Positions 12,239 to 20,370 of a stretch of 64,000 nt of DNA are shown here, in pieces. Both the position numbers and the translations under genes were made by a program. Numbering within the stretch: position 1 is the stretch's first letter; each line of letters starts with the position of its first letter. The stretch comes from JAFAXD01 sp963816775. GTDB lineage: Bacteria > Pseudomonadota > Alphaproteobacteria > Rhizobiales > Xanthobacteraceae. The notes under the pieces were generated by a model. It ran no database searches. It was not told the origin of the DNA and saw nothing but the letters and a program-made list of their open reading frames with translations. The stretch is from contig CAWFLX010000029.1 of assembly GCA_963816775.1 (NCBI GenBank), forward strand, positions 62,001-126,000. The letters are read 5' to 3'.

Positions 12239-14137
12239 ATGGGCTACGCCTGGGGGCGATCTAATTTCACCGCGACGTCAACCGGGCCGGCTGCCCCGCC
12301 GTTTGCCGGCTCGCTGGACTTCTCCCCCCCGCCTAGCGGGTGGACCGGGACCGGCAGCTACTTCGCCGGACTTCAGGCCGGCTACAACCTGATGCTCCCG
12401 TCCCGGTTCGTCGTCGGCTTTGAGACGGACATGCTGTTTCCGAGTCTGGTTGACGGCGGGCAAGCCATCCGGACGGTAAGGCCCCGCGATGCCGGCTTTG
12501 ACGAAGACATGTTGATCGCGGGAACCGCGCGCGGGCGTCTCGGCTATGCCATCGGCAACTGGCTGCCCTATGCGACCGCCGGATTCGCCTGGACGTTCGA
12601 TCGGTCGACCTGGACCGAGTTCGAACGCGACGGGGCGCACACGGCCGAGCGCCAGCTCCTGTGGCGGTTCGGGTGGACAATTGGCGCCGGTGTCGAGTTT
12701 CCGTTCGCGCCGAACTGGACCGCGCGGGCGGAATATCTGTTCGCCGAATACGACGGTCACGGCGCGACATTTCCGCGTGCGGCCGAGCACGTCCAGACGT
12801 CCAACCTCAGCACATCTCAGGTTCGGCTCGGCCTCAACTACCATCTGCCCAGTGACAGCGCGGGACGGAACGTGATCACGAGCCAAACGCTCGCTCCGGA
12901 CCTGGGAGAGAATTTTGCGATCCACGCGCAAACGACATTTATCGGCCAATATGCGTTGCCGTTTCGCAAACCTTATGAGGGACGCAACAGCCTCGCGTCG
13001 AACTCGGGGCGAGAGGGTTGGGACGTCACGCTCTACGCAGGTTTCCGGCCGTGGGAGGGCGCCGAGATCTGGATCAATCCGGAGATCGACCAGGGGTTCG
13101 CGCTCAGCGATTTTCATGGCGTCGCCGGATTTGTGAACAACGACCCGAGTAAAGGGGCGAGTTATCCGTTCGCGCGCATCCAGCGGGCCTTTTTCCAGCA
13201 GACCATCAATCTCGGTGGCGAGGTCCATAAGGTCGCAGCGGATCTCAATCAGTTCGCCATGGCGGAAACTGCCAATCGGCTGGTCATCACCGCGGGCAAA
13301 TTCGCGGTCGGCGACATCTTCGACCTCAACAAATACGCTCAGGACGCCCGCACGGATTTCATGAACCTGGCGGTGGTTTCTACCGGAACCTTCGACTACG
13401 CGGCAGACACATTCGGCTACACCTATGGTGCCGCCGCCGAATGGTACCAAGGTCCCTGGACACTTCGGGCGGGCTATTTCGATCTGTCGCGGACCCCGGC
13501 TGGAGAAGAGTTGGACCCCGGATTTCGCCAGTACCAATGGGTCGGAGAAATCGAGCGCCGCTACGACCTCTGGGGGCAGCCGGGAAAAATCCTGGTCACC
13601 GGGTTTTCGAGCCGCGCGCGCCTGGGCACCTACAACGACGCCGTCTCATTGTCGCAGCTGACCGGCCAGCCCGCCAACCTCGCGTTGGTCGCGCGTCCCA
13701 ACAGCCGCAGCGGCATCAGCGTGAATCTTGAGCAGCAAATCACGCCCGACCTGGGCTTCTTCACGCGCGCCGGAATGGCCAACGGCAACGTCCAGGACTA
13801 CGAGATCACGGACATCGACCGGACGCTCGCCGCGGGACTCTCGCAATCGGGCAAGCCGTGGGGCCGCCCAAACGACACGGTTGGTCTGGCCGGTGCCGTC
13901 AACAACATCAGCAGTGCGCACCAGGCTTTTTTCAACGCCGGCGGTCTCGGCATCGTCATCGGCGACGGGATGCTTCCGCATCCTGGTCTCGAACAAATCA
14001 TCGAGACCTATTATCGCTACGAATTGTCTTCGCTTTGGGACGTCACGCTCGACTATCAGTTCGTCAACAACCCGGCCTATAACCGCGATCGCGGACCGGT
14101 GTCGGTGGTCGCCGTGCGCCTGCACGCGGATTTCTGA
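12239..14137 (+). CDS. Outer-membrane beta-barrel / OprB-type carbohydrate porin, 5' end frameshifted
   Basis: The conserved coding starts near 12200 (NAYDWSGFYLGGHMGYAWG, the classical first strand of Rhizobiales Omp barrels); ATG 12239 is only the first in-frame ATG. Residues about 1-200 look like an Omp25/RopB-type small barrel. From about 225 (FAIHAQTTFIGQY) to the end (VVAVRLHADF, a terminal Phe as in outer-membrane proteins) it matches OprB carbohydrate-selective porins, including the RLVITAGKFAVGDIFDLN region. OprB proteins are trimeric channels for sugar diffusion. The export signal sits in another frame upstream because of a CCCC run, so the gene is either phase-disrupted or mis-sequenced. 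Confidence 0.85.
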   Translation: MGYAWGRSNFTATSTGPAAPPFAGSLDFSPPPSGWTGTGSYFAGLQAGYNLMLPSRFVVGFETDMLFPSLVDGGQAIRTVRPRDAGFDEDMLIAGTARGRLGYAIGNWLPYATAGFAWTFDRSTWTEFERDGAHTAERQLLWRFGWTIGAGVEFPFAPNWTARAEYLFAEYDGHGATFPRAAEHVQTSNLSTSQVRLGLNYHLPSDSAGRNVITSQTLAPDLGENFAIHAQTTFIGQYALPFRKPYEGRNSLASNSGREGWDVTLYAGFRPWEGAEIWINPEIDQGFALSDFHGVAGFVNNDPSKGASYPFARIQRAFFQQTINLGGEVHKVAADLNQFAMAETANRLVITAGKFAVGDIFDLNKYAQDARTDFMNLAVVSTGTFDYAADTFGYTYGAAAEWYQGPWTLRAGYFDLSRTPAGEELDPGFRQYQWVGEIERRYDLWGQPGKILVTGFSSRARLGTYNDAVSLSQLTGQPANLALVARPNSRSGISVNLEQQITPDLGFFTRAGMANGNVQDYEITDIDRTLAAGLSQSGKPWGRPNDTVGLAGAVNNISSAHQAFFNAGGLGIVIGDGMLPHPGLEQIIETYYRYELSSLWDVTLDYQFVNNPAYNRDRGPVSVVAVRLHADF

Positions 14138-14143
14138 CCGCGC

Positions 14144-14536
14144 TCACGGCACGGCGCGAGCGGCTGTCACTTCGACCTCGACTTTGAATTCCGGACGCGT
14201 GAAGCCCGAGACGATCACCAGCGTGGAGGCGAACGCGTCGCCCGCGACGTAGCGCGAGCGTACCGCACCATAGATCGGGAAATAGGCCCGGTCGGTCACA
14301 AAACCGTTGAACCGGACCACGTCCGCGAAGGTCATGCCGGCATCCATCAGGATCGCCTTGATGTTCTCAAAGCACAGCACGCATTGCGCTTCGACGTCAT
14401 CCGGGATCGCGTCGTCCGGAGCAACACCGAGTTGCCCGGATGTCACGAGCAATTGCGCGCCGGGCGGAACCAGTATGCCGTGGCTATAGCGCGCTAGCGG
14501 CGCACGGATCGATGCGGGGGTGATCGGGCGGTTCAT
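14144..14536 (-). CDS. RidA/YjgF-family protein
   Basis: A 130-residue RidA-fold protein (GILVPPGAQLLVTSGQLG; CVLCFENIKAILMDAGMTFADVV; SGFTRPEFKVEVEVTAARA). RidA enzymes hydrolyse reactive enamine/imine intermediates from PLP enzymes, and other members are pathway deaminases. Start 14536 matches the family N-terminus. It lies two bases from the end of a palindromic repeat, whose GGGGCACTAG end reads as the ribosome-binding region. The gene converges with the porin, six bases apart, and sits beside other nitrogen-compound genes. Confidence 0.88.
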   Translation of the reverse strand: MNRPITPASIRAPLARYSHGILVPPGAQLLVTSGQLGVAPDDAIPDDVEAQCVLCFENIKAILMDAGMTFADVVRFNGFVTDRAYFPIYGAVRSRYVAGDAFASTLVIVSGFTRPEFKVEVEVTAARAVP

Positions 14537-14538
14537 GG

Positions 14539-14614
14539 CTAGTGCCCCGTTTCCGAAGTTCGTGATACATCGCGGCACCCTCTGACACGAACTTCGGAAA
14601 CAAAGGGGCACTAG
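14539..14614. repeat. Palindromic repeat family B, copy 2
   Basis: A 76-bp palindrome nearly identical to the copy at 10080 (CTAGTGCCCC/GGGGCACTAG ends, TTCCGAAGTTCGT/ACGAACTTCGGAA arms, CATCGCGGCA in the loop). It begins two bases from the RidA start codon, so the whole 5' leader of that gene is repeat sequence. Confidence 0.9.
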
Positions 14615-14734
14615 CAAGTAAATGATCGCGCATGATCAGGCGAAGTGGCCTCCGGTTCGCCGAAACGATCATACGCCAACTATAGTTAGCGCGCGACCGG
14701 ACGCAAAACCGGGGACCACTTTTGCTGATCGCGC

Positions 14735-14811
14735 GCGTGCCGCTTATCGATTTGAAGTTCCTGAACGAGCTTGCGGCAGGTGATGCAGGAACTTCAAATC
14801 GGCGGCACTAG
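14735..14811. repeat. Palindromic repeat family A, copy 3
   Basis: Arms GATTTGAAGTTCCT and AGGAACTTCAAATC. The left terminus has lost CTAG (it reads GCGCGTGCC); the right terminus CACTAG (14806-14811) is intact and contains the TAG stop of the agmatinase-family gene. The 120 bases between this and the family B copy also hold a stretch (ACCGGGGACCACTTTTGCTG) that resembles another dispersed Rhizobiales repeat. Confidence 0.85.
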
Positions 14812-15809
14812 GCGCCCTCTTCACGCAGCGTGAAGGCTTCGGCGCTCAGACAGAGAATCTCGAACAGGATCTGGGCGCCGGCGAGAGCCGTGATTCCGGC
14901 TGAATCAAACGGCGGGGATACCTCAACGACATCGCCTCCAACAATATCAAGGCCGCGAAATCCCTGCAGCAGACGCTTTGCCTCGTAGGAGGTGAGCCCT
15001 CCCACCACGGGCGTCCCGGTTCCGGGCGCGAACGCGGGATCGAGCCCATCGATGTCGAAGGTGATGTAGGTGGGACCGGGACCGACAATATCGCGCGTCA
15101 CCTCAACGACCCTGGCGATGCCGAGATCATGAAATCGATTGATATCGATGATCGTCATTCCGGACTCGGCGGCGAACGGTTCAAGCTCGGCATAGGGATC
15201 GCGAATGCCGATGTGCACGGCGCGCTTGGGATCGAGCACGCCGGCTCGCGCGGCGTTGAAGAACGGCGAGCCGTGATGCAGCGACGAACCGGAGATCTGC
15301 TCGGCAGTATCGAGGTGGGCGTCGACGTGGATAAGCCCCACCGGCCGCGTGGAACCGAGCGCTTGCAGGATCGGGAACGATATCGAGTGATCGCCGCCGA
15401 CCGTGAGCGGGACGATCTTGGCCGCATGCAGCTTGGTGTAGAAATTACGAATTTCGTCGATGATCGTCTCGAGATCGAACGCGGCTGCCATCGGAACGTC
15501 GCCGATGTCGGTGACCCGGCACAGTGCCAGGGGATTTACCTTGGTCAAGGGATTGAAATAGAGGACATTGCACGACTGGTTGCGCACCTCGCGCGGGCCA
15601 TGGCGGGCCCCGGTTCGCTGGGTCAAACCTGCGTCGATCGGAAGCCCCACCAGTGCGATGTCGGTTGCAGAAAAACCGGGGTCGTATTTGGTTCGGAAAA
15701 AGGTCGCGATACCCGAGTAGGTCTTCATATACGAATTGACGGTGCAGGATGTGGTCGACTCGATCAGACTCCGCAGGGCTAGGGGATCCATCGTTGTTTT
15801 GCTCCTCAC
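14808..15809 (-). CDS. speB: Agmatinase/guanidinobase-type ureohydrolase
   Basis: Ureohydrolases use two Mn ions to release urea from guanidino compounds. The 333-residue protein has the metal motifs GGDHSISFPI, IHVDAHLDTAE and FDIDGLDPAFAPGTGTP, plus the C-terminal EVSPPFDSAGITAL. These fit the agmatinase/guanidinobutyrase/proclavaminate amidinohydrolase branch rather than arginase. The exact substrate is uncertain, so the symbol is provisional. The stop codon is the TAG of a repeat's CTAG end. The gene is divergent from the cytosine-deaminase-like gene. Confidence 0.85.
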   Translation of the reverse strand: MRSKTTMDPLALRSLIESTTSCTVNSYMKTYSGIATFFRTKYDPGFSATDIALVGLPIDAGLTQRTGARHGPREVRNQSCNVLYFNPLTKVNPLALCRVTDIGDVPMAAAFDLETIIDEIRNFYTKLHAAKIVPLTVGGDHSISFPILQALGSTRPVGLIHVDAHLDTAEQISGSSLHHGSPFFNAARAGVLDPKRAVHIGIRDPYAELEPFAAESGMTIIDINRFHDLGIARVVEVTRDIVGPGPTYITFDIDGLDPAFAPGTGTPVVGGLTSYEAKRLLQGFRGLDIVGGDVVEVSPPFDSAGITALAGAQILFEILCLSAEAFTLREEGA

Positions 15810-15913
15810 CGCATGGTCGGCCCATTGATACCGTGAGGAGTGACGCGTTGCTACGGCGCTCTGTAAAAGCGCCGCGGCGGCGCTGAACCCGGAATTGCGT
15901 TCGGAACATATGC

Positions 15914-17257
15914 ATGCCGCATAATTTCGTTACGGTGCCGCTCGCGGATCGCTGCCGGATCGCCAACGCGCGGGTACCGGTCGACCTCGCTCCCGAACTG
16001 ACGGCTCACGCGAACTCCGATCGGATCGCAAGCTGCGATATCCTGATCGAGGCGGGCCGTATCGCCGCGCTCGCAGCGCCCGGTTCCGGGTCGACCAAAG
16101 ACCTTCCGGTGGTCGATCTGCGCGACGGCATCGCGCTGCCGCGCTTTGTCGATATGCACACCCATATCGACAAAGGCCATATCTGGGCGCGACGGCCCAA
16201 TCCGGACGGCTCCTTCTTCGGAGCTCGTTCAGCAGTGGCAGCCGACCGCGAGGCGAATTGGAACGCCGAGGACGTGCGCGCCCGCATGGACTTCTCGCTC
16301 CGTTGTGCGTTCCACCACGGCACCGGGGCGCTGCGCACGCATCTCAACTCCATCGGCCCGCAGACCATGATCACCTGGCCGGTGTTCGCGGAGACACGCC
16401 AAGCCTGGAAGGACCGCATCACGCTTCAGGCGGTGGCGTTGTTTCCGACCGACCTCGCCGTCGACGACGAGCCGCAGTTCCGCGCAATCGTGAATACGGT
16501 CGCCCGTCACGGCGGCGCGCTTGGCGGCATCACGTTTCTCGGGGAAGCGCCCGGGCCGAAGCTCGAACTCGCGCTCGACCGCATGTTCGGCCTCGCTGCG
16601 GCGCATGGTCTCGACATCGACCTGCATGTCGACGAAAGCACCTCGCCCGACGCCCGCAGCCTCGAGCGCATCGCGCTCGCCGCGCTGCGCCATCGCTTTC
16701 GAGGCCGCGTCGTCGTCGGGCACTGCTGCTCGCTGTCGCTGGTGCCTGATGCCGACCTCAAACGCATCATCGGGCTTCTGGGCGAGGCGGGAATAGCCGT
16801 CGTGTCGCTGCCCATGTGCAACATGTATCTGCAGGACCGCAGCCCTGGTCGGGCGCCGAGGTTGCGCGGCATTGCGCCTGTGCACGAGCTCGACGCCGGT
16901 GGGATCGCGGTCGCGGTCGCAAGCGATAACACCCGCGATCCGTTTTATGCCTACGGCGACCTCGACATGCTGGAAGTGTTTCGCGAGGCGACCCGCATCG
17001 CCCATTTGGATCACTCCGATCGGCCGTGGCTGCGCCTGCTTGGCAGCGCGCCCGCCGATATCATCGGGCTTCCCGGGCACGGGCGCATCGTGACCGGCGG
17101 GCCCGCCGACCTGGTGCTGACGCAGGCGCGCACCATGCACGAACTGATCTCGCGCCCGCAAAGCGACCGCGTCGTGCTGGTCAACGGCCGTGCCATCGAC
17201 ACGACGCTTCCGGATTACCGGGAGCTTGATCGTCTCGCCGACAAGGCAAGTTCGTGA
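15914..17257 (+). CDS. Cytosine-deaminase-like amidohydrolase
   Basis: A 447-residue amidohydrolase-superfamily protein. The metal motif MHTHIDKGH (about residues 79-87), the LDIDLHVDEST histidine, the VVGHCCSLS histidine and the catalytic aspartate in VASDNTRDPF are all present, in the order and context of cytosine deaminase/isoguanine deaminase (CodA). The product deaminates a pyrimidine- or purine-like base, or a related N-heterocycle, in the cytosol. It is flanked by ureohydrolase and creatininase genes, which suggests use of nitrogen heterocycles or guanidines. Confidence 0.85.
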   Translation: MPHNFVTVPLADRCRIANARVPVDLAPELTAHANSDRIASCDILIEAGRIAALAAPGSGSTKDLPVVDLRDGIALPRFVDMHTHIDKGHIWARRPNPDGSFFGARSAVAADREANWNAEDVRARMDFSLRCAFHHGTGALRTHLNSIGPQTMITWPVFAETRQAWKDRITLQAVALFPTDLAVDDEPQFRAIVNTVARHGGALGGITFLGEAPGPKLELALDRMFGLAAAHGLDIDLHVDESTSPDARSLERIALAALRHRFRGRVVVGHCCSLSLVPDADLKRIIGLLGEAGIAVVSLPMCNMYLQDRSPGRAPRLRGIAPVHELDAGGIAVAVASDNTRDPFYAYGDLDMLEVFREATRIAHLDHSDRPWLRLLGSAPADIIGLPGHGRIVTGGPADLVLTQARTMHELISRPQSDRVVLVNGRAIDTTLPDYRELDRLADKASS

Positions 17258-17274
17258 TCGCGTCGCGTCCGCGG

Positions 17275-18063
17275 TTACGCCAGCCGGTCGAGCGAGAAGC
17301 GCGTCACGTCCTGCAGCAGCTTGATGAATTGCGCCGCGCGGAATTCAGCCGTTGCCTTGCCCTTCTCGGCGGTGGCGCGGGACGCATCGCCGGCGGCACC
17401 CGATTGATGGAGATCTTGGGCAATCCAGCCGAACGCGGTGTGCCCGGTCGGGCGCAGCAGCTCGAATTCGTTCGAGATGCGGATCGTTGCCGGCGCAAAA
17501 TTCTCAGCCTTGTCCATACGCACCAGATCGGGCCGGAAATGCAGCATCAGCGACGTCTCGATATCGCCCGCATGAATGCCGACCGCGAGCTCCTGATCGG
17601 TATAGAGGCCCTTGGGCTGTCCGAAGCGGCCCCAATGGCAGGCGACCACCAGCATCTGCAGCCGCACACGCAAATCGCGCGCCACGATGCTGATGACGTC
17701 GACATTGCCCCCGTGCGAGTTGACCAGGATCAGCTTGCGCAGGCCCGCGCGATGCACGGCCTCGCCGATCTCGATCCAGGACCGCAGCGCGGTTTCAGCC
17801 GAGAGTGTGATAGTCCCGGGTGAGCGCAAATGCTCGTTCGATTTTCCGATCGCCTGGGTAGGCAGGAACAGGACTGCGAGGTCCTCCGGCACCTGTCGGA
17901 TGGTCTCGCCGATCATGCCTTCCGCTATCGCGGTGTCGGTTGCGACCGGCAGGTGCGGGCCGTGCTGCTCGGTGGCCGCGATCGGCAGAACGGCGATTGT
18001 CGTCTCCGGATCGAGACCGACAAAGTCGTTGGTGTTGAGTTCGTTCCAGTAGCGTTTGCGCAT
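17275..18063 (-). CDS. Creatininase-family amidohydrolase
   Basis: A 262-residue creatininase-fold protein, with metal ligands visible in ATEQHGPHLPVATDT, the LVNSHGGNVD loop and VGIHAGDIETS. Family members open cyclic amides (creatinine) or process formamide-type intermediates in cofactor synthesis. Substrate specificity cannot be fixed here, but the neighbouring cytosine-deaminase and ureohydrolase genes favour a catabolic amidohydrolase. It is convergent with the upstream amidohydrolase gene, 17 bases apart. Confidence 0.88.
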   Translation of the reverse strand: MRKRYWNELNTNDFVGLDPETTIAVLPIAATEQHGPHLPVATDTAIAEGMIGETIRQVPEDLAVLFLPTQAIGKSNEHLRSPGTITLSAETALRSWIEIGEAVHRAGLRKLILVNSHGGNVDVISIVARDLRVRLQMLVVACHWGRFGQPKGLYTDQELAVGIHAGDIETSLMLHFRPDLVRMDKAENFAPATIRISNEFELLRPTGHTAFGWIAQDLHQSGAAGDASRATAEKGKATAEFRAAQFIKLLQDVTRFSLDRLA

Positions 18064-18069
18064 GATTGT

Positions 18070-18106
18070 CTAGCCCGTTTCCGAAGGTCATACCACGCTG
18101 ACACGA
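18070..18106. repeat. Degenerate family B repeat fragment
   Basis: CTAGCCCGTTTCCGAAGGTCAT followed by CTGACACGAA resembles the two halves of the family B palindrome with the central loop deleted and the right terminus lost. It sits just before the creatininase start codon. Confidence 0.5.
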
Positions 18107-18118
18107 AGCGCACTCATC

Positions 18119-18691
18119 TCAGCGCTGCGCGCTCTTATCAATGAACGCGGCCCGCTCCGCGTCGGTCGCGACGTTCATGTGGTAAAGCGCATAATAATCC
18201 ACGCGCGCCCGCCAGTTTGCAAACCACGGCAGATAGCGCTTGACCATTTTGCGCGGCGGATCGCCGACGGCGAGCGCCCGGATGCGCGGGCGGCCGTAGG
18301 TCGCTATTCCGGCAATGCGCCGCAAATTGCCCAGCAGTGGCCGCGAGCGCGCCGGGTCCGACAGATCGAATGCGACGCCCGGCATCATGATGCGATCGAA
18401 ATAACCCTTGAGCATGGCCGGCATGCCGAAGCTCCAGACCGGGAATTGTACGATCAGCGCGTCGGCGGCGCGCAGCCGCGCGATGTAATCGGCGAGGCGG
18501 ACCTGGTTGCGGGACGTGTCGTGATAATCGCGCCGCTCCTCCTCCCACATGACCGGATCGAACTTGTCCGCATAGAGGTCGAGAAGGTCGACCTCGTGGT
18601 GCGCCGCCGCCAGGCCGGCGAGCGCGCGGGTGCGGATCGCGGCATGGAAGCTCGTCGTCTGCGGATGGCAATAGAGGTAGTGCACCCGCAT
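18119..18691 (-). CDS. NAD(P)H:quinone oxidoreductase-like flavoprotein
   Basis: A 190-residue flavodoxin-like-fold protein of the KefF/NQO1 family: N-terminal YLYCHPQTTSFHAAI phosphate loop, ADALIVQFPVWSFGMPAMLK FMN/isoalloxazine segment and GYFDRIMMPGVAF. These enzymes reduce quinones or other electron acceptors with NAD(P)H. The start is two bases after the stop of the upstream FAD oxidase gene, so the pair is an operon and the products may work in sequence. Confidence 0.85.
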   Translation of the reverse strand: MRVHYLYCHPQTTSFHAAIRTRALAGLAAAHHEVDLLDLYADKFDPVMWEEERRDYHDTSRNQVRLADYIARLRAADALIVQFPVWSFGMPAMLKGYFDRIMMPGVAFDLSDPARSRPLLGNLRRIAGIATYGRPRIRALAVGDPPRKMVKRYLPWFANWRARVDYYALYHMNVATDAERAAFIDKSAQR

Positions 18692-18693
18692 GC

Positions 18694-20076
18694 TCAGGTC
18701 CGTACCGGCACGTAGCTTCGCATTTTTCCCGGATTGAGCAGCCCGTACGGATCAACCTCGGCTTTGTAGCCGGCCTGATCGGCGTCAGCGCGCTTGTGTC
18801 GGCTGCCGTCCTCGAGCGTAAACACGTGCGGGTTGGCGATCATCACCCCGTGTTGCTCGTGCAGCGCGATGATCTCGTTGAGCCGCTCGGGATTGCGATA
18901 GCGCACGATCGGGAGCGCGCTGCACGTTACGCGTCCGCCGAAACGGATGAATTCCGTGTGCGGCAGCACCTCATCCGGGAACATCGCCCACATCTCGCGG
19001 ACGGACTCGATCACGCGCTCGTGCGGAAACAGGCATTGCAGATAGGTGATCGTGCGATCCTGTTTAAGCCAGTGCAGCGTAGTGTGGTTCCAGGTGTATT
19101 CGTAGAGCGGCACCACGTTGGGCGAGTCGTCGTGTGCGACCTCATAGGTGATCGTGCCCCGATCGCCCAAAATCGACTTGAAGGTTTCGAGCGATGGCTG
19201 TGCGATCATCGCAAACACGACGCTCTTGCCGTCCGGAATATGTGCTTTAAGCGCCGGGAAGTTCGCCGGGATCGGCCAGATCATGGGCGTAAGAAGCTTC
19301 TTGATCACGCCGTCGGCGAGCGCCACGTCGTAGCCAAACCGCATGGCCTCGAAGAAATCGTCGAACGTGATGATCAGATCGATCCACGGCCAGGCCGGTG
19401 CCAACGGCATCTCCAGTGCGGTGATGATGCCGGTCGTGCCATAGGCGCGGTTGATCTTTTGCGCCGCATCGCCGCGAAGCTCGATGACGCGCGGCTCCTC
19501 TTCGGCCGTCACGATCCGGGCCGCCAGGATGTTGCCGGGTTCGCGCAGACCCCCATAAGTGACGGAGCCGATCCCGCCTGAGCCGCCGGCCACGAAACCG
19601 CCGATGGTCGCACTGCGCTTGGTCGAAGGGTGCATGCGCAGTTCGAAACCCGCAGGGCGGGTCAGCGCGTCGATGTCATGCATCTTCGCGCCGGCCTGAA
19701 CCCGAGTGATCCCCGGCTTGTGCCATTCGACGGCGTTCAAGCTGTTGATATCGAGCAGCACGCCGCCCTCGAGCGGAACCGCCTGACCATAGTTTCCGGT
19801 GCCGCCGGCCCGCACCGTCAGCGGAATGCGCAGACGCGCGCAGGCGGCGACCACCCGCACGACGTCAGTTTCGTCGCGCGGCGCTACCAGGATATCGGCC
19901 GACTTGGCAGCAAGTTGCTGGTTGAGGATCGGGCTATACCAGAAGAAATCCCGCGAACGCCGCCGCACCGCGACCGGGTCCGTCACGGTCGGAACCCCTT
20001 CGATCGCGGCTAGGAGCCCATCGATGTCGTAGCGGGCCGCGCTCGTCCGGTTGATTGCGCCGCGCGTGGAAGTCAT
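18694..20076 (-). CDS. FAD-binding (VAO-type) oxidoreductase
   Basis: A 460-residue flavoenzyme with a PCMH-type FAD-binding domain: IPLTVRAGGTGNYGQAVPL and GGVLLDINSLNAVEW near residues 90-130, then SATIGGFVAGGSGGIGSVTYG around 170-190. The C-terminal part ends DPYGLLNPGKMR, as in GlcD-, D-lactate- and alkyl-DHAP-type oxidases. The substrate is probably a hydroxyacid or similar alcohol, not determinable from sequence. It is the first gene of a two-gene unit with the quinone reductase. Confidence 0.85.
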   Translation of the reverse strand: MTSTRGAINRTSAARYDIDGLLAAIEGVPTVTDPVAVRRRSRDFFWYSPILNQQLAAKSADILVAPRDETDVVRVVAACARLRIPLTVRAGGTGNYGQAVPLEGGVLLDINSLNAVEWHKPGITRVQAGAKMHDIDALTRPAGFELRMHPSTKRSATIGGFVAGGSGGIGSVTYGGLREPGNILAARIVTAEEEPRVIELRGDAAQKINRAYGTTGIITALEMPLAPAWPWIDLIITFDDFFEAMRFGYDVALADGVIKKLLTPMIWPIPANFPALKAHIPDGKSVVFAMIAQPSLETFKSILGDRGTITYEVAHDDSPNVVPLYEYTWNHTTLHWLKQDRTITYLQCLFPHERVIESVREMWAMFPDEVLPHTEFIRFGGRVTCSALPIVRYRNPERLNEIIALHEQHGVMIANPHVFTLEDGSRHKRADADQAGYKAEVDPYGLLNPGKMRSYVPVRT

Positions 20077-20370
20077 GCCGTGTCCCAGTTCATAAGCCTC
20101 GTGTGACGCTGGTTTATTGCCACGCGGGTCTCGGCCACCGCAAGGCGCCGGGCGATCCAGCCGGTTTCCGGCGCTTGGAGCCCGCCGATTTCTGCCTATA
20201 ATTCAATCGGGTGGTTGCGCTATTCGTGGGCAAGGCGCGTTTTGGCCGCGTTGCCATCGGTCGGCTGTAGCGGCATAGCTGTTGCAGCGTCGCGCGATTG
20301 GTAGTCAACAAGGACAAAGAACACGGCTCGCGGGCGCTTGCCTCGGCCTTGCACAAGGGAACACAGGACC
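20077..20370 (+). promoter_or_regulatory. Divergent intergenic region with sigma-70-like promoter
   Basis: TTGGAG at 20175-20180 and TATAAT at 20197-20202 are separated by 16 bases and point to the ABC transporter genes, giving a leader of about 160 bases. No TPP riboswitch core (no CTGAGA-type element) is present even though the first gene belongs to the NMT1/THI5-like family. Nothing else is recognisable. Confidence 0.45.

Noticed and set aside
12278..13537. 419-codon minus-strand frame opposite the porin
   Set aside because: GC-driven shadow without ribosome binding site or recognisable motifs.
20077..20370. TPP riboswitch before the NMT1/THI5-like binding protein
   Set aside because: The conserved CTGAGA-type cores and helices of the THI element are absent.
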